Part shown: positions 36,201-47,200 of the stretch, piece after piece
Position numbering within the stretch: the stretch's first letter is position 1
How the letters are laid out: each line of letters begins with the position of its first letter
Origin: JABSOG01 sp965277695
GTDB lineage: Bacteria; Pseudomonadota; Gammaproteobacteria; Enterobacterales; Alteromonadaceae
Direction of reading: 5' to 3'
Assembly: GCA_965277695.1 (NCBI GenBank)
Contig: CBDIDQ010000001.1
Coordinates: 248,001-312,000, forward strand
Length of the DNA stretch: 64,000 nucleotides
Notes under the pieces: model-generated
What the model saw: only the letters and a program-made list of their open reading frames with translations
Told to the model about the DNA's origin: nothing
Databases searched by the model: none
Program-made: the position numbers and the translations under genes

Positions 36201-38927
36201 ATCTCACCCAACAGCGATGTGCCGGTGGCATTTTCTCAAACCGTGATTGGTGATGAAGATACTGAATTTGCCATTACCTTGACTGGCACCGACCCAGATG
36301 GCAACAATTTAAGCTATCAAATTCTCACCGCACCAACACAAGGTACGCTTAATGGCACCGCGCCAAACCTGAGCTATCTCCCCAACCCGGATTACAATGG
36401 TAGCGACAGCATCAGCTTCAAAGTGTCAGATGGTAATTTTGATTCTAATACCGCAACCGTCACCATTAGTGTTACGCCGATCAATGATCAGCCGACCGCC
36501 AATGACGACGTATTCAGCCTGTCGATGGCTGGCAAGCAATGGCTAACCCTGAATGTATTGAATAATGATGTTGACCCGGATAATGACCAATTAACCTTGC
36601 TCTCAGCAATCGCCGATTTTGGTAGCGTCAGTATCATTGACAACAATATCCGTTATGCACCGCCCGAAGGTTTTGCTGGCGATATTTTCCTCAGCTACCT
36701 GATTGAAGACCCAGCAGGACAAAGTGATACCGCCCGGGTTGAATTGACGGTAGAAGACAACGCCAACGCAGGCGATCCACAAATCGAAGTCCCTGACGAT
36801 ATTAATGTCATAGCCAGCGGCAGAGTGACTAAAGTCGACCTCGGTGCGGCAACTGCCATCGATGCTCAAGGTAATGTTATTCCGGTGTCGCTATTGAGCC
36901 CCAATGATAACTTCAGACCCGGTGCCCATACCGTCTTTTGGCAAGCCACCGACGCCCAAGGCAACAGTGCTATCGCCAGTCAAACCGTCAATGTTTATCC
37001 GCTGGTCAGCCTGAGTAAAGGCCAACAAGCCGAAGAGGGTGACCAAGTGACAGTCACAGCACATCTCAATGGTCCGGCTCCGATTTATCCGATTGTGGTG
37101 CCCTACAGTGTCGAAGGTGATGCCACCGCCGGAATTGACTATGAACTGGCTGATGGTGCCATTCGCTTCGAAGCAGGCACAACCGCTGAACTGACATTCG
37201 ACACCCTCACCGACCAGACCGACGAAGCCCCAGAAGACATCATCATTGTCATTGGCGACACGCCTTATCGCAGTGATCAGTCCCGCCATAATGTCACGCT
37301 GGTTGAACATAACGTCGCCCCGCGAATAATGTTATTCAGCGGCCAAAATGGCCAACAACGCTTTTTAATCGAACAAGTCGGTGGTCCGGTAACGATTGTT
37401 GCTGATGTTGATGACGTTAACAGCGCAGACACTCACACCGTTCAATGGCTACCCGGTGATGGCGTCATCCGTGGCAACCAACCAACCGAAAGCGATTTTG
37501 TTTTCTCGGTGCAAAATATGGCCCCCGGCGTTTATCATATTGCTGCCCATGTCACCGACAGCGGCGAGCCACAGTTGAGCAGTCAAAGCCAAATTTTCAT
37601 TGAAGTGGTCGAGATCTTGCCTGAACTCGGCAATGGCGATACCGATGGCGACTTAATCATTGATGCTATCGAAGGTTTTGCCGATGAAGATGCTGATCAT
37701 ATCCCTGATTTTATTGACCCCATCAGCGATTGCAGCGTATTGCCAGAGCAGTCCGATGAGCCGAGAAAATACCTAGTCGAAGGCGAAACTGGCGGGTGTT
37801 TACGTCGCGGCAGCCTCACCGCAGGCGATCAACTAGCGGGTATTCTGCTCGATCAGCAAGCACTAGAAGACCACCTACCTAATGACCCAGATACTACCAA
37901 TGTCGGCGGTTTATTTGACTTTGAAGTGCATAACTTGCGCGATAACGCCGCCCCTTATCATCTGGTTATTCCCCAACGTCAACCGATTGCCGAAGACGCG
38001 GTGTATCGCAAATACTCAGCTGACAAAGGCTGGTATACCTTTGTTGAAGATGACAACAACAAAGTTTGGTCAGCGCCGGGCAGCGCCGGTATTTGTCCGC
38101 CGCCCAGAGACAATCAATGGGTTGAAGGTCTTAATGTCGGTCACTGGTGTATTCAGCTAAGTATCGAAGATGGCGGTGAAAACGATAATGACGGCTTGGT
38201 CAATCACAGCATTATCGACCCGGGCGGCGTCTCTGTTTATAACAGCAGCAACAACTTCCCGGTGGCGATGCCAGACGAAGCGCAAGTCAAATGGAATAAC
38301 AGCACCACCATTGAAGTGTTAGACAATGACAGCGACGAAGACAATGACTCTTTAGTGGTGATCAGCGCCATCGCCCAACTGGGCAGCGTAGAAATTATCG
38401 AAGAAACCCAGCTCAGCTATGAAGCCCCTGAAAACTACGTCGGCGAAGATGTCATCGACTACAGTATCTCAGACGGTCACGGCGGCATTGCCAGCAGCAC
38501 CGTCACCATCGACGTTAAAGGCAACAGTGCGCCAGAGGCAAATGACGACAACGCCAGCACCACTGACCGGATCGCCATCATCGTCGATGTATTAGCCAAC
38601 GACAGCGATGTCGATGGCGATGAAATCAGCATTTTCACCGCATCAGTGAACGAAGGCACCGTTACCATCACCAACGATGACCAACTGCAATACAGCCCAG
38701 AGCAAGACTTTGAAGGCACAGTCACCGTCGTCTACATCATCGAAGACCCATCAGGTGCAAGAGACGAAGGCCGACTGTTTGTTGCTGTCAGCAACCCTGC
38801 CGAACCACCACCTCCACCTGAGCCAGAGCCACCAGCCCCATCATCGGATGATTCCGGCGGTAGTGTGCCGCCATGGTTGACATTGGTATTAGTTGGCTTG
38901 ATTGGGTTTAGGCGTCGCGCTCAATAG
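33225..38927 (+). CDS. Giant tandem-repeat surface protein with GlyGly-CTERM
   Basis: The 1900-residue protein has a long signal peptide (to about residue 54, TSTSAMA). About twelve tandem cadherin-like/tandem-95 repeats follow (to about 1180), each with an EDT- or NDxDxD-type calcium-binding pattern and the AVNDAPVA motif. Then come a HYR-like domain (VPDDINVIASG, about 1186), a Calx-beta-like domain (GDATAGIDYELADG), and TSP3-type calcium repeats (DTDGDLIIDAIEGFADED). A choice-of-anchor U-like domain (about 1503-1670) and two more cadherin-like repeats complete it. The tail DDSGGSVPPWLTLVLVGL with RRRAQ is a GlyGly-CTERM signal. It is expected to be type II-secreted and surface-linked, giving calcium-dependent adhesion or display. 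AGAGGAAG precedes the start. Confidence 0.9.
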   Translation: MLFHYFSAFLADFSAKTRSRSASGKRHPSLLLLPRLFTSIILASLMLTSTSAMANEKPVIISTPNTSVDEDSFYTYTMAANDADGDALTFSAPSLPDWLTFNSGTATVSGTPLNKDVGSQLVTLRVSDGVSSVEQVFTISVLNINDSPTVVSNIANLTLIEDIDFELDLTENFTDVDAGDVLIYSSVDLPGGLAVSPLGMITGAPTNDDAFDSPFNVTITATDLAKTSVSTFFQIIVVNINDAPTPADDIATLSEDSNVIVEVLKNDIDVDDVLLPSTVTIITQPLNGEASVNTTSGLITYTPNPDFAGTDSLEYRITDPLGVPGSAIVNFNILAVNDAPVAQNDVILTSEDTRIDIDVLINDTDPDEGDAPQGSQLVIESPPSNGVVEILNGLVRYTPNENFNGTDSLSYKAADLNGIFTNVATVTISVGAINDIPVAGDDIANTLEDTPVQFVVVNNDSDTEDGAIDVATIFIVNPPINGTAALNSDGTITYTPNLNYNGSDTMQYTVKDSKGFTSNAATVSITINPVNDAPVANNDLVELAEDTILEINVLGNDTDVDGFATIDVSSVNIVDNPSNGSLFIDTTNGAVRYSPNADFFGSDSFTYNIKDTGFLTSATATVLLTITSVNDAPRLVDDSANTDEDTPITINIIPNDNDVDGTLDLTTLTFTQEPAHGTVVFNSLGQVVFEPELNYHGNDLFSYTISDNNGLVSEAAASVLLTVNSINDAPIADDNALSVREDKTLEITLTGSDVDGDTLDFNITLQPRHGTLTGTGATRTYTPDENYNGNDNFNIQATDGFLSSQTANITIVVIPINDRPVATAQTVTVNEDATVTFVLTGSDIDNDPLTFGLAGGDLSGNITGTVPTVTYSPAENFNGEEKLLFFANDGELDSAIEVITINVLAVNDLPTVESQTLFLAEDSSIALTLKGHDIDEDILTYLIEDEPLHGTLTGAIPSLIYTPDENYFGKDSFTFRLNDGSVSSEPGTVTLNISPNSDVPVAFSQTVIGDEDTEFAITLTGTDPDGNNLSYQILTAPTQGTLNGTAPNLSYLPNPDYNGSDSISFKVSDGNFDSNTATVTISVTPINDQPTANDDVFSLSMAGKQWLTLNVLNNDVDPDNDQLTLLSAIADFGSVSIIDNNIRYAPPEGFAGDIFLSYLIEDPAGQSDTARVELTVEDNANAGDPQIEVPDDINVIASGRVTKVDLGAATAIDAQGNVIPVSLLSPNDNFRPGAHTVFWQATDAQGNSAIASQTVNVYPLVSLSKGQQAEEGDQVTVTAHLNGPAPIYPIVVPYSVEGDATAGIDYELADGAIRFEAGTTAELTFDTLTDQTDEAPEDIIIVIGDTPYRSDQSRHNVTLVEHNVAPRIMLFSGQNGQQRFLIEQVGGPVTIVADVDDVNSADTHTVQWLPGDGVIRGNQPTESDFVFSVQNMAPGVYHIAAHVTDSGEPQLSSQSQIFIEVVEILPELGNGDTDGDLIIDAIEGFADEDADHIPDFIDPISDCSVLPEQSDEPRKYLVEGETGGCLRRGSLTAGDQLAGILLDQQALEDHLPNDPDTTNVGGLFDFEVHNLRDNAAPYHLVIPQRQPIAEDAVYRKYSADKGWYTFVEDDNNKVWSAPGSAGICPPPRDNQWVEGLNVGHWCIQLSIEDGGENDNDGLVNHSIIDPGGVSVYNSSNNFPVAMPDEAQVKWNNSTTIEVLDNDSDEDNDSLVVISAIAQLGSVEIIEETQLSYEAPENYVGEDVIDYSISDGHGGIASSTVTIDVKGNSAPEANDDNASTTDRIAIIVDVLANDSDVDGDEISIFTASVNEGTVTITNDDQLQYSPEQDFEGTVTVVYIIEDPSGARDEGRLFVAVSNPAEPPPPPEPEPPAPSSDDSGGSVPPWLTLVLVGLIGFRRRAQ

Positions 38928-39091
38928 CGTAAGCCTTAGCACACTGCACAGCGAATATCGGCCCTACTTTCGCTTTACACCAGTTGAGCAGATCAGGCCA
39001 TCGTTCGCGTTGCATTTAACTCAGATAAAGCTAAACTAGCGTTATCTTTCACTATTTTGCTGCTGCTTGGCTGCTTCATAAAGGTTAACCA

Positions 39092-40750
39092 TTGTCTGAC
39101 GAATTACAGGAGCTACGAGCCAAATATCAGGCTGAATACCAAGCTCGCCAGCTGGCAGAAGAAAAATTGGCTCAACTCGAAGGTGGCCAAGACCAACAAC
39201 TGCAAAGCATTGGTGATTTTCTCGAACAAGCCGTAGGAATGCAGATCCAAGAATTGCAGGTCGCCAAAGGCACCGCCGAATCAGAAAAAATCGAAGCCGA
39301 ATCGGCCAACCAAGCCAAAAGCTCATTCCTCGCCAATATGAGCCATGAGATCAGAACCCCACTCACCGCCATCATCGGTTTTTCACAAAGTATTAAAAAC
39401 GGTCTGATCCCCGCTCACGAGCAACCAGAAGTCATTGATATTATTATTGATAATGGTCAACATTTATTAAACCTGATCAACGATATTCTCGACTTATCAA
39501 AAATTGAAGCACAACAGTTATCCGTTGAATGCATTGAAGTCGACCTATTTAAACTACTCGATAATATCAGCCGAATTTGCATCCCCGCCGCCGCACAAAA
39601 AGGGCTGATTTTCAGCATCAATGTCGCTGATGACGTGCCATTTAAAATCACTTCGGACCCTACCCGGTTAAAACAAATCTTGCTCAATTTGTGCAACAAC
39701 GCGCTCAAGTTTACCGCCACTGGCCAAGTCACGGTAAATGTCGGTTATTTTGCTGGTCTCAACGCCCTTGAAGTGGATGTTATCGACACTGGTGTCGGCA
39801 TTCCGCAAGCAAAAGCAGAAAAACTATTTACCGCTTTTACCCAAGCCGACGAATCAACCAGCCGTCAATATGGCGGCACCGGTTTAGGCTTATATATTTC
39901 TAAACAATTGGCCCAATTGCTTGATGGTGATATTACCCTAGAGACCGAAGACGGCAAAGGTTCGACCTTTGGTTTAAGCATTGATTGTGGCGACACTGAA
40001 TTTAGCGACAACAACTACCTGCAATACGGTGAGCAAGCCAGCCTTCGACAAGCAGCGCCAGAAATTCCCAGCTTGTCAGGCCGGGTATTACTGGCCGAAG
40101 ATATCGAAGTCAACCAACGACTGATTTCTATGCATATTCACGCCACTGGCGCAGAACTTGATATTGCCACCGATGGTGAACAGGCAGTAGAAATGGCCTT
40201 ATCGGCAGATTATGACTTGGTATTGATGGATATTCAGATGCCAGTGATGGACGGTAAAGAGGCGTTAAGTACGCTCAACGCACTGGGTTTTTCTAAACCA
40301 GTGATAGCGCTGACAGCCAATGTGATCAGTAGTGAAGTAGAACAATATATTCAACAGGGATTTACCTCTTGCCTATCCAAACCGATAGATTTGATCGCCT
40401 TTTACAAAGCCCTTAGCGATCATCTAAGCCATTGTCCGGCAAGCCAAATTAAAACGCCAGCTGAACCAGAGCCCATTATGGATCCTTTAATTCTTAAGTT
40501 AAAAGCCCAGTTCCAATCAGAGATTGGTCATTACCTGTCTTTGATAGAACACGCCGAAGCAATCGAAGATTGGCAATCATTATTTGAAGTGATCCACATC
40601 ATCAAAGGCACGGCTGGCAGCTTTGGTTTTATGCCGATCACCGTTTTGGCAGGCAGCATTCAAACCTGCCTGAACAAAGAACAGCACCAGCAGGTTGTCA
40701 CCCAATTACCCGAATTAAAGCACTTATTAAGCGAAGCCCAACATGACTGA
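39092..40750 (+). CDS. Hybrid histidine kinase: HisKA-HATPase-REC-Hpt
   Basis: The 552-residue protein has an N-terminal coiled coil without membrane helices. HisKA follows with phospho-His85 (FLANMSHEIRTPLTAIIGFSQ), and HATPase with NLCNNALKFT, DTGVGIP and GGTGLGLYISKQLA. A REC domain has Asp380 (LVLMDIQMPVMDG), and an Hpt domain has His near 501 (VIHIIKGTAGSFGF). It should phosphorelay in the cytoplasm. The start is a TTG with AAGG 8 bases upstream, and no ATG is available. The gene overlaps the next response regulator by 8 bases, so the pair is coupled. It has no periplasmic sensor, so its signal is internal or comes from a partner. Confidence 0.9.
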   Translation: MSDELQELRAKYQAEYQARQLAEEKLAQLEGGQDQQLQSIGDFLEQAVGMQIQELQVAKGTAESEKIEAESANQAKSSFLANMSHEIRTPLTAIIGFSQSIKNGLIPAHEQPEVIDIIIDNGQHLLNLINDILDLSKIEAQQLSVECIEVDLFKLLDNISRICIPAAAQKGLIFSINVADDVPFKITSDPTRLKQILLNLCNNALKFTATGQVTVNVGYFAGLNALEVDVIDTGVGIPQAKAEKLFTAFTQADESTSRQYGGTGLGLYISKQLAQLLDGDITLETEDGKGSTFGLSIDCGDTEFSDNNYLQYGEQASLRQAAPEIPSLSGRVLLAEDIEVNQRLISMHIHATGAELDIATDGEQAVEMALSADYDLVLMDIQMPVMDGKEALSTLNALGFSKPVIALTANVISSEVEQYIQQGFTSCLSKPIDLIAFYKALSDHLSHCPASQIKTPAEPEPIMDPLILKLKAQFQSEIGHYLSLIEHAEAIEDWQSLFEVIHIIKGTAGSFGFMPITVLAGSIQTCLNKEQHQQVVTQLPELKHLLSEAQHD

Positions 40751-41156
40751 TACCAACTCAAAAGAAAAAGTCGTACTGATAGTCGATGACGTTGAATACT
40801 CACGACAGTTGTTACGCAATAGTATTTTGCAAGTCTGTCAACACGAGCAAATACGCACCAAGCGGTTCACTATAGTCAATGCATCGAGTGGACAAAGCAC
40901 ATTCGCCAAGATTGAACAACATAAACCCGAGCTGATTTTCCTCGACATCGAATTGCCCGACATGAGTGGCATTGAGATATTAAAGAAAATCAAGGCTGAT
41001 TTTCCCAAAATTTGCATCATTATGGTCAGCGGTCAAAGCACCATCGCCAACGTCAAAGAAAGCCTGACCAATGGTGCCGCCGGATTCATCGTCAAACCAT
41101 TCTCAGGTGACAAAGTGCTCGAAGCATTGAAGAATTTTGAAAAGCGCATGAAGTAA
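40743..41156 (+). CDS. CheY-like single-domain response regulator
   Basis: The 137-residue protein is a REC domain alone: VVLIVDDVEYSRQLL (acidic pair), phospho-Asp68 in LIFLDIELPDMSG, Thr/Ser in IIMVSGQS and Lys in FIVKPFSG. It has no DNA-binding output domain, so it should act by protein contact or as a relay step for the Hpt of the overlapping kinase. It precedes the Rhs toxin gene by 110 bp; whether the two-component pair controls the giant genes on either side is inference. Confidence 0.9.
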   Translation: MTDTNSKEKVVLIVDDVEYSRQLLRNSILQVCQHEQIRTKRFTIVNASSGQSTFAKIEQHKPELIFLDIELPDMSGIEILKKIKADFPKICIIMVSGQSTIANVKESLTNGAAGFIVKPFSGDKVLEALKNFEKRMK

Positions 41157-41266
41157 TTCACACTTATAACAACAAAAATACCTAGGCGAGCATAAACCAC
41201 TATTATTATCCCCAAATTCAGATATAGTGTGCGGCGTTTAAAAATAAAAATTCAGGAACGCCAATC

Positions 41267-44200
41267 ATGTTACGCCACCACTGTCAGCTCGCACTGTTAC
41301 TGTGCCTGCCATTTTTATCATTTGCCGACAATCTGCGAGGCTTAAGCGAGTCCCACTACCAATTCATTCATGGTGATTTTGACCATGACGGTCAAGCAGA
41401 TACTTTCGCCCTCGCTCGCAAAAAGAACAAACATCACTACGTGGTTTTTGCTGATGGTAAACGCCGGAAAATCAAAGCCAAAATTGGTGGTAAGGATTGG
41501 GATGCTGAATCGTTTAGTGTTATCGCAGATAAGAATCTCATTCGATTGCGCAATGCCAAAGGCGGGATTGACGAACATGAAGTTGAAATAAATAAAGACC
41601 CTTGTACATCTGCCTGTGGTCATCAGAGTTATAACGTCAAAACGGGCGAAACCAGTACGATTTATTCGTTGACTGCTGTGCCAACCACACCTGTTTATTA
41701 CCCCGGTACACTCGGCGGTAACTACAAAGCCGTTTATACCAGTTATACCATCAACCTACCGAGTGTCAGCGGCGCGACCAGTTATCAGCTGTATGAATCT
41801 GCGCATAATTCTACTTCAACACCTGCTGATAGTAGCTATCAGCGGGTTTATACCGGTTCATCTACCGTTGTTAATCGGGTCAATACCAATTCTGGTTATC
41901 GCTGGTTGCGTTATAAAGCCTGCAATTCGGGTGGTTGTTCAGGTTTAAGCCCGTGGCGACGATTGTATATTTATGGCACACCGGGGATCGTCAATAACCT
42001 CAGTGTTTCTGCTCCGACGGTCAATGTAGGTGTTAATTTTAGTGTGTCCTGGACACCTGCTGCGGGTGCGGTTGATGGCACGGTTTATACGGTCTATCAA
42101 GCGTATAACGGCAATGAAAGTGCGGTGTATTCTGTTACTCGCAACCATTGGAGTGAGAGCAGTTACAGTTATTCGACCGCGCAATATGTTGGTGGATCTT
42201 TTCGTTATCGAGTGCAAGCGTGTAGTCCTTCGGTGGGTTGTGGCGGTTCTGTTGTCGCTAATCAAACGGTGATAGCGCCCAATACCGCGCCTGTAGCGAA
42301 CACAGATTATGTGGTGATCAATGAAGACACGCCGACCTACATCAATGTGCTCGGCAACGATACTGACATTGATGGCGATGCCTTGTTGCTTGATTTATAT
42401 GGTGCCCCGAGGCATGGCACGTTTAGCAACATCAACAACCAAGTGCGCTACGTGCCTTTTAGTAATTTCAACGGAGCTGATTCGTTCAGTTATCGGGTGC
42501 GGGATGGTAGTACTTACTCCGCACCAGCGGTTGTTTATGTCACCGTTAATTCGGTGAATGATTTACCCACAGGCAGCGTGGTTATTTCAGGCTCAACCAC
42601 TGTCGGACAAACCTTAACTGCCAGTCACACCTTGGCAGATGCCGAAGGGTTAGGCAGCATCAGTTATCAGTGGTACCGAAACGGCGCTGCTATTGCCGGG
42701 GTTATCGGCACAAGTTATTTACTCAATAATAATGATGCAGATTCTACGCTCACCGTCACAGCCTCTTATCGCGATGGCGGCGGCACGATGGAAAGTGTCA
42801 CCAGTGTAGCAACGGCAGTAATTAAAGCCGCAGTGCCCGGTTGGCAACAACTCGGACCGATTGAAGTCGCTGATATAGCGGTTAATGAACCAACATTAGA
42901 TGCTGTGAATTTGTTAGCTTCATCGGTTAACGGCAATGCAGGCGTGGTCGGCGGTCAAGCCAACTATCATATTCCTATTGCACTGCCGCCCGGGCGTAAT
43001 GGCGTTCAACCTGCTGTTTCTCTGGGTTACAACTCACAAAATGGTAACGGCATTGTTGGCATGGGTTGGTCGTTGAATGCGGGTGGTACGATTTCACGTT
43101 GCGCCCCGACCTATGCGCAAGATGGCTTTACTCAATCTGTAACTTTCACCAATAAAGACCGTTATTGTTTAAATGGTCAACGCCTGATTCTGGTCGATGG
43201 TGTTTACCGCACCGAAATGGACAGCTTTGTTGTCGTCACCCCAACAGGCGCAGGTTTCAGCGTCGCGCGACCGGATGGCTCAACCGCCACTTACGAAAGT
43301 GCTGATGTGCTGGGCTGGAGAATCACTCAAGAATCTTGGTCTGGTGGTAAAAACACCATTGATTATGTTTACGACGAAACCGATGCTGGCGAGCATTTAT
43401 TATCAGCCATTCATTACACTGGCAGCGATGGTGTTCAAGGAGATCGGGCGGTTCAATTCGTTTATGAAGATAGAGCCGATAGCCGCGAAAGCTATATTGC
43501 GGGTCGTAAAATTGTCAGCCGAAAACGTCTCAGCACCATCAACACCGTCATCGATGAGCGCACCATCAGCAGTTATAAACTCGCCTACCAACAAAGCGGT
43601 GCCAGTCAGCGAAGTTTGCTAAGTAGTGTACAACGTTGTGGGGCCACGACCTGCACACCTGTCAGCTCTTTTGATTGGTCAGACAGTTTGAATTTTGCCG
43701 CAGCCACGCCACTAAAATTCGGCGGCGTTGAGATTTACCAAGGTGTTAAAACCATCGAAAAAATCATGCCTTATGGCGATATCGACGGCAACGGCACGGC
43801 AGACTTCCCCGGTTATATGGTCAATGCAGCACAAGGTAAAACGGGCACCAACACCTTAACAGTCAACGGTTATTGCCGCCGTATTGCAACCACGCTAAAT
43901 TACGATTGTCAGCAAGCAGACATTAATTTAGATGGTAAAATTGACCCATTTAACTACAAAAACGGTTATCTGAACATTGATTATTCCGGCGATGCATTAG
44001 GTTATGTTCAAACCAATATCGCCATTGCTGCCAAAGCGAGCGGTGAAGATAGGGGCGATAGTATTATTACCCTGCAAGATATCAACGGCGATGGCTGGCC
44101 CGATGCGGTGGTTTATCGACACAATCCGAGTAGCACTGCTGAGCTGGAAATCTTCGTCCACTCAATGGATGGTTCAGCGCCTTATGCCGCCGTAGGTGAA

Positions 44201-47200
44201 ATACTTCATTCCTTCGATAGCGAGGTGATTGGTGGCGAAAGAGTACTCAAAGAAAACGCCACGTTTGCTGGCGATTTTGACGGTAATGGCTTAGCAGATT
44301 TAGTCATCACCCAAATGAATGGTCCCTTGCTCAAAGCCATGCCGATGGGTCAGCCACGGACGATTAAACACAATCACAGTACGCCTGAAACCCTTTCATT
44401 CGTTGATAGCCCAGCGCCCGCCAGCCCGGTATATGACGGCAATGGTCAATTCTCGTTTTTCAGCTATTTCATCGATATCAATGGCGACGGAATAACCGAT
44501 GTACTCGGCTGGAAAGACCGACTATTATCCATTCGAATCAACTTAGGCAATGGTAATTTCAAGGATTGGCAAGATCTCAGCGATACCACTTTACTCGCCA
44601 AATCATCAGTTGAAATCGATTTTGGTGGCGGCGGCGATACAGAATCGGTGAACTATCCAAAATACTTCGCCAGCCTACAAAGCGTTGATATCAATAATGA
44701 CGGCATTAACGAGCTGCTAGTGCCCGGCAAACGGTTAATTACTGCTTGTAACGGTACTCGTTGTGGCGACGAAATTTACGCCCGTTCAACCGGGGTAGTC
44801 GACGCCAAAAAATACGATGATTCAATTTATCAATATGACGCGATCTCCTTCGAACTCCAAGATGATGGCACTTATCAAGCCACTAAATCCGCCACCAATA
44901 TTATTGCCCCAGCCACCGAACTGGCATTTATCGATGCTTTCGGCGATGGCAATCTCGATGTGATTTTTAACTACGGTCCCCGCACCAATAACAGCATTCA
45001 GAGTGACACAATGCTTGGTTACCATTACGGCGCATATATCGTGCGTAATTATGGCGCGGGCAGCGGCGCAACCACCAGTGATTATGCAGCGGTTGATTAT
45101 CTCAAATCCGTTACTGATGGCGCGGGAAACCAAAGCCAATGGCATTATCGACCGCTTTCGAGCGGTAATGATTTTTACCAAACCGACCATGATTACGAAG
45201 GTGGCGGCTATCTGCATTTCACCTCAAGTATGTATGCAGTGCAATCGTTCAAACAAAGTGACGGCATTGGAGACCTTAACGAAACGCAATATACCTACGC
45301 TGGCGCGATGTATCATATGCAAGGTCGAGGCTTTACCGGCTTCCGCACCCTAGTTGAAAAAGACGTCGCCCGGAATATCATCACTACCAGTACTTTCGAG
45401 CAGAAGTTCCCCCGCGTCAGCCAGCTAATCACCCAAACAAGCCAAATCGGCGATACCACTATCGCCAGCCTAAGCAATACCTGGCTGGATAATCCTGAGC
45501 ATACCATCGCCAACGTGCACCACTGGTACACCAGTCAATCCATCCAAAAGCAATTTGATTTGGCGGGCGTCGCATTATCAACCCAAACCATTGATTTCAG
45601 TGATATCGACAGTTGGGGTAATATCGGAAAAATAACCACAATTATTGATACGTTGTCGACCACCATCAAAGAAATTGATTTCGCCCCTAGCGATTTAACC
45701 AGCCAATACAATTCAATCAAAACCACCACCGGCGAGCAATGGCAATTACTCACCGTCGACAGCTGGGATGACACCCATTTTAAACCCACTAAAACCACGC
45801 TGACGGCCAGTGGCAGCGAATGCGCCCACATCAGTGAAACGACTTTAAACACTTACGGTTTAGCCAGTTCAATCACCGAAACCGGACAAGACGGCGCTTG
45901 TGAAGATTTAACCGCCCGTCAAACCCTATTCAGCTACACCGATGACGAATACCTGCCCAATAAAATCACCAATGCGCAAAGTCATGCCACCAGTTTTGAG
46001 TATGATATGGGTTTTGGTGCTATCACCAAGCAAACCAGTCCTAACAGCATCGTTACAACCACTTCACTCGATGAAATCGGTCGTCCATTATCGATAACAA
46101 CAACAGGTTTTCCAACCCAATATATTCGTTATTTAGTGGCCGATTCCAATTGGATGACTCGCACAACTCAGGCAGGCTCTCCGACTCAAGCTATCTACAC
46201 CGACAGTCTCGGTCGTACGGTAGGCAGTGCGCTCCAAGGCTTCGACGGTACTTACGAATACGTCGACAAAATCTACGACGGTCTAGGTCATCTCAGCAAA
46301 GAATCATTGCCGTACACCGTCACACCAAACTACACCGAATTTGGCAATTTCGACGCCCTCGACCGTCCGGGTTGGCGCAAACTGCCTCACGGTTTACAGT
46401 CAACTTATATCTATAAAGGTCTGAAAACTGAAATTAGTGTCGGCAGCGATAGCCGAAAAATGTCCCGCACCTACGCCAGCCTCGGTTGGTTGCTTAAAAC
46501 GACTGATGCGAAGGAAGGCACCAATGAATTCACCTATGATGACGCAGGTCGTCCGCTGACAATTAAAGATGCCAACAGCAATACCATCACCGCGACATAC
46601 AACGGTTTCGGTCATAAAACCCAAGTCGACGACCCCAATCAAGGCATCACCACATTCACCTACAACACCTTCGGCGAACTGGAAACGCAAACCGCCAGCG
46701 GTGTGACTCAAACCTTCACCCGTGACGGATTAGGCAGAATCACCCAAAAAGACACCGCCACATACACCTGGGATACGCTGAAACAAGGCTTGCTAACCAG
46801 CGAAACCGATCAAGGTATTACCCGAACTTATGGCTATAATGACGCCTTACAACTGAGCCAATTATCAGTCACCGTCGATGGTGTCACCCGCACTATCAAA
46901 CATCAATACGATAGTATTCTCGGTCGCCCCAAAGCCTTGGAATATCCCAACGGTTTAACGTTGAAATACAGCTACAACGCCCAAGGTTATCTGAGCAAAA
47001 CCAGCAACGCCAACTCAAATTATGTCTATCGCGAAGTGACAGCCATCGACGCGCAAGGCCATATAACAGGCGCGACATTGGCCAATAATTTGATGTCGCA
47101 AAGCAGTAGCTTTAACCTCAATTCAGGCACCATGAGCACCACTTCTGTCACGAAAGGATTAACCCAAATACATGGCCACACCTACTCGGAATATGACGAA

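Noticed and set aside
36891..37310. 139-residue minus-strand frame inside the giant repeat gene
   Set aside because: The sense frame is unbroken for 1900 residues with clear repeats; this is a shadow.
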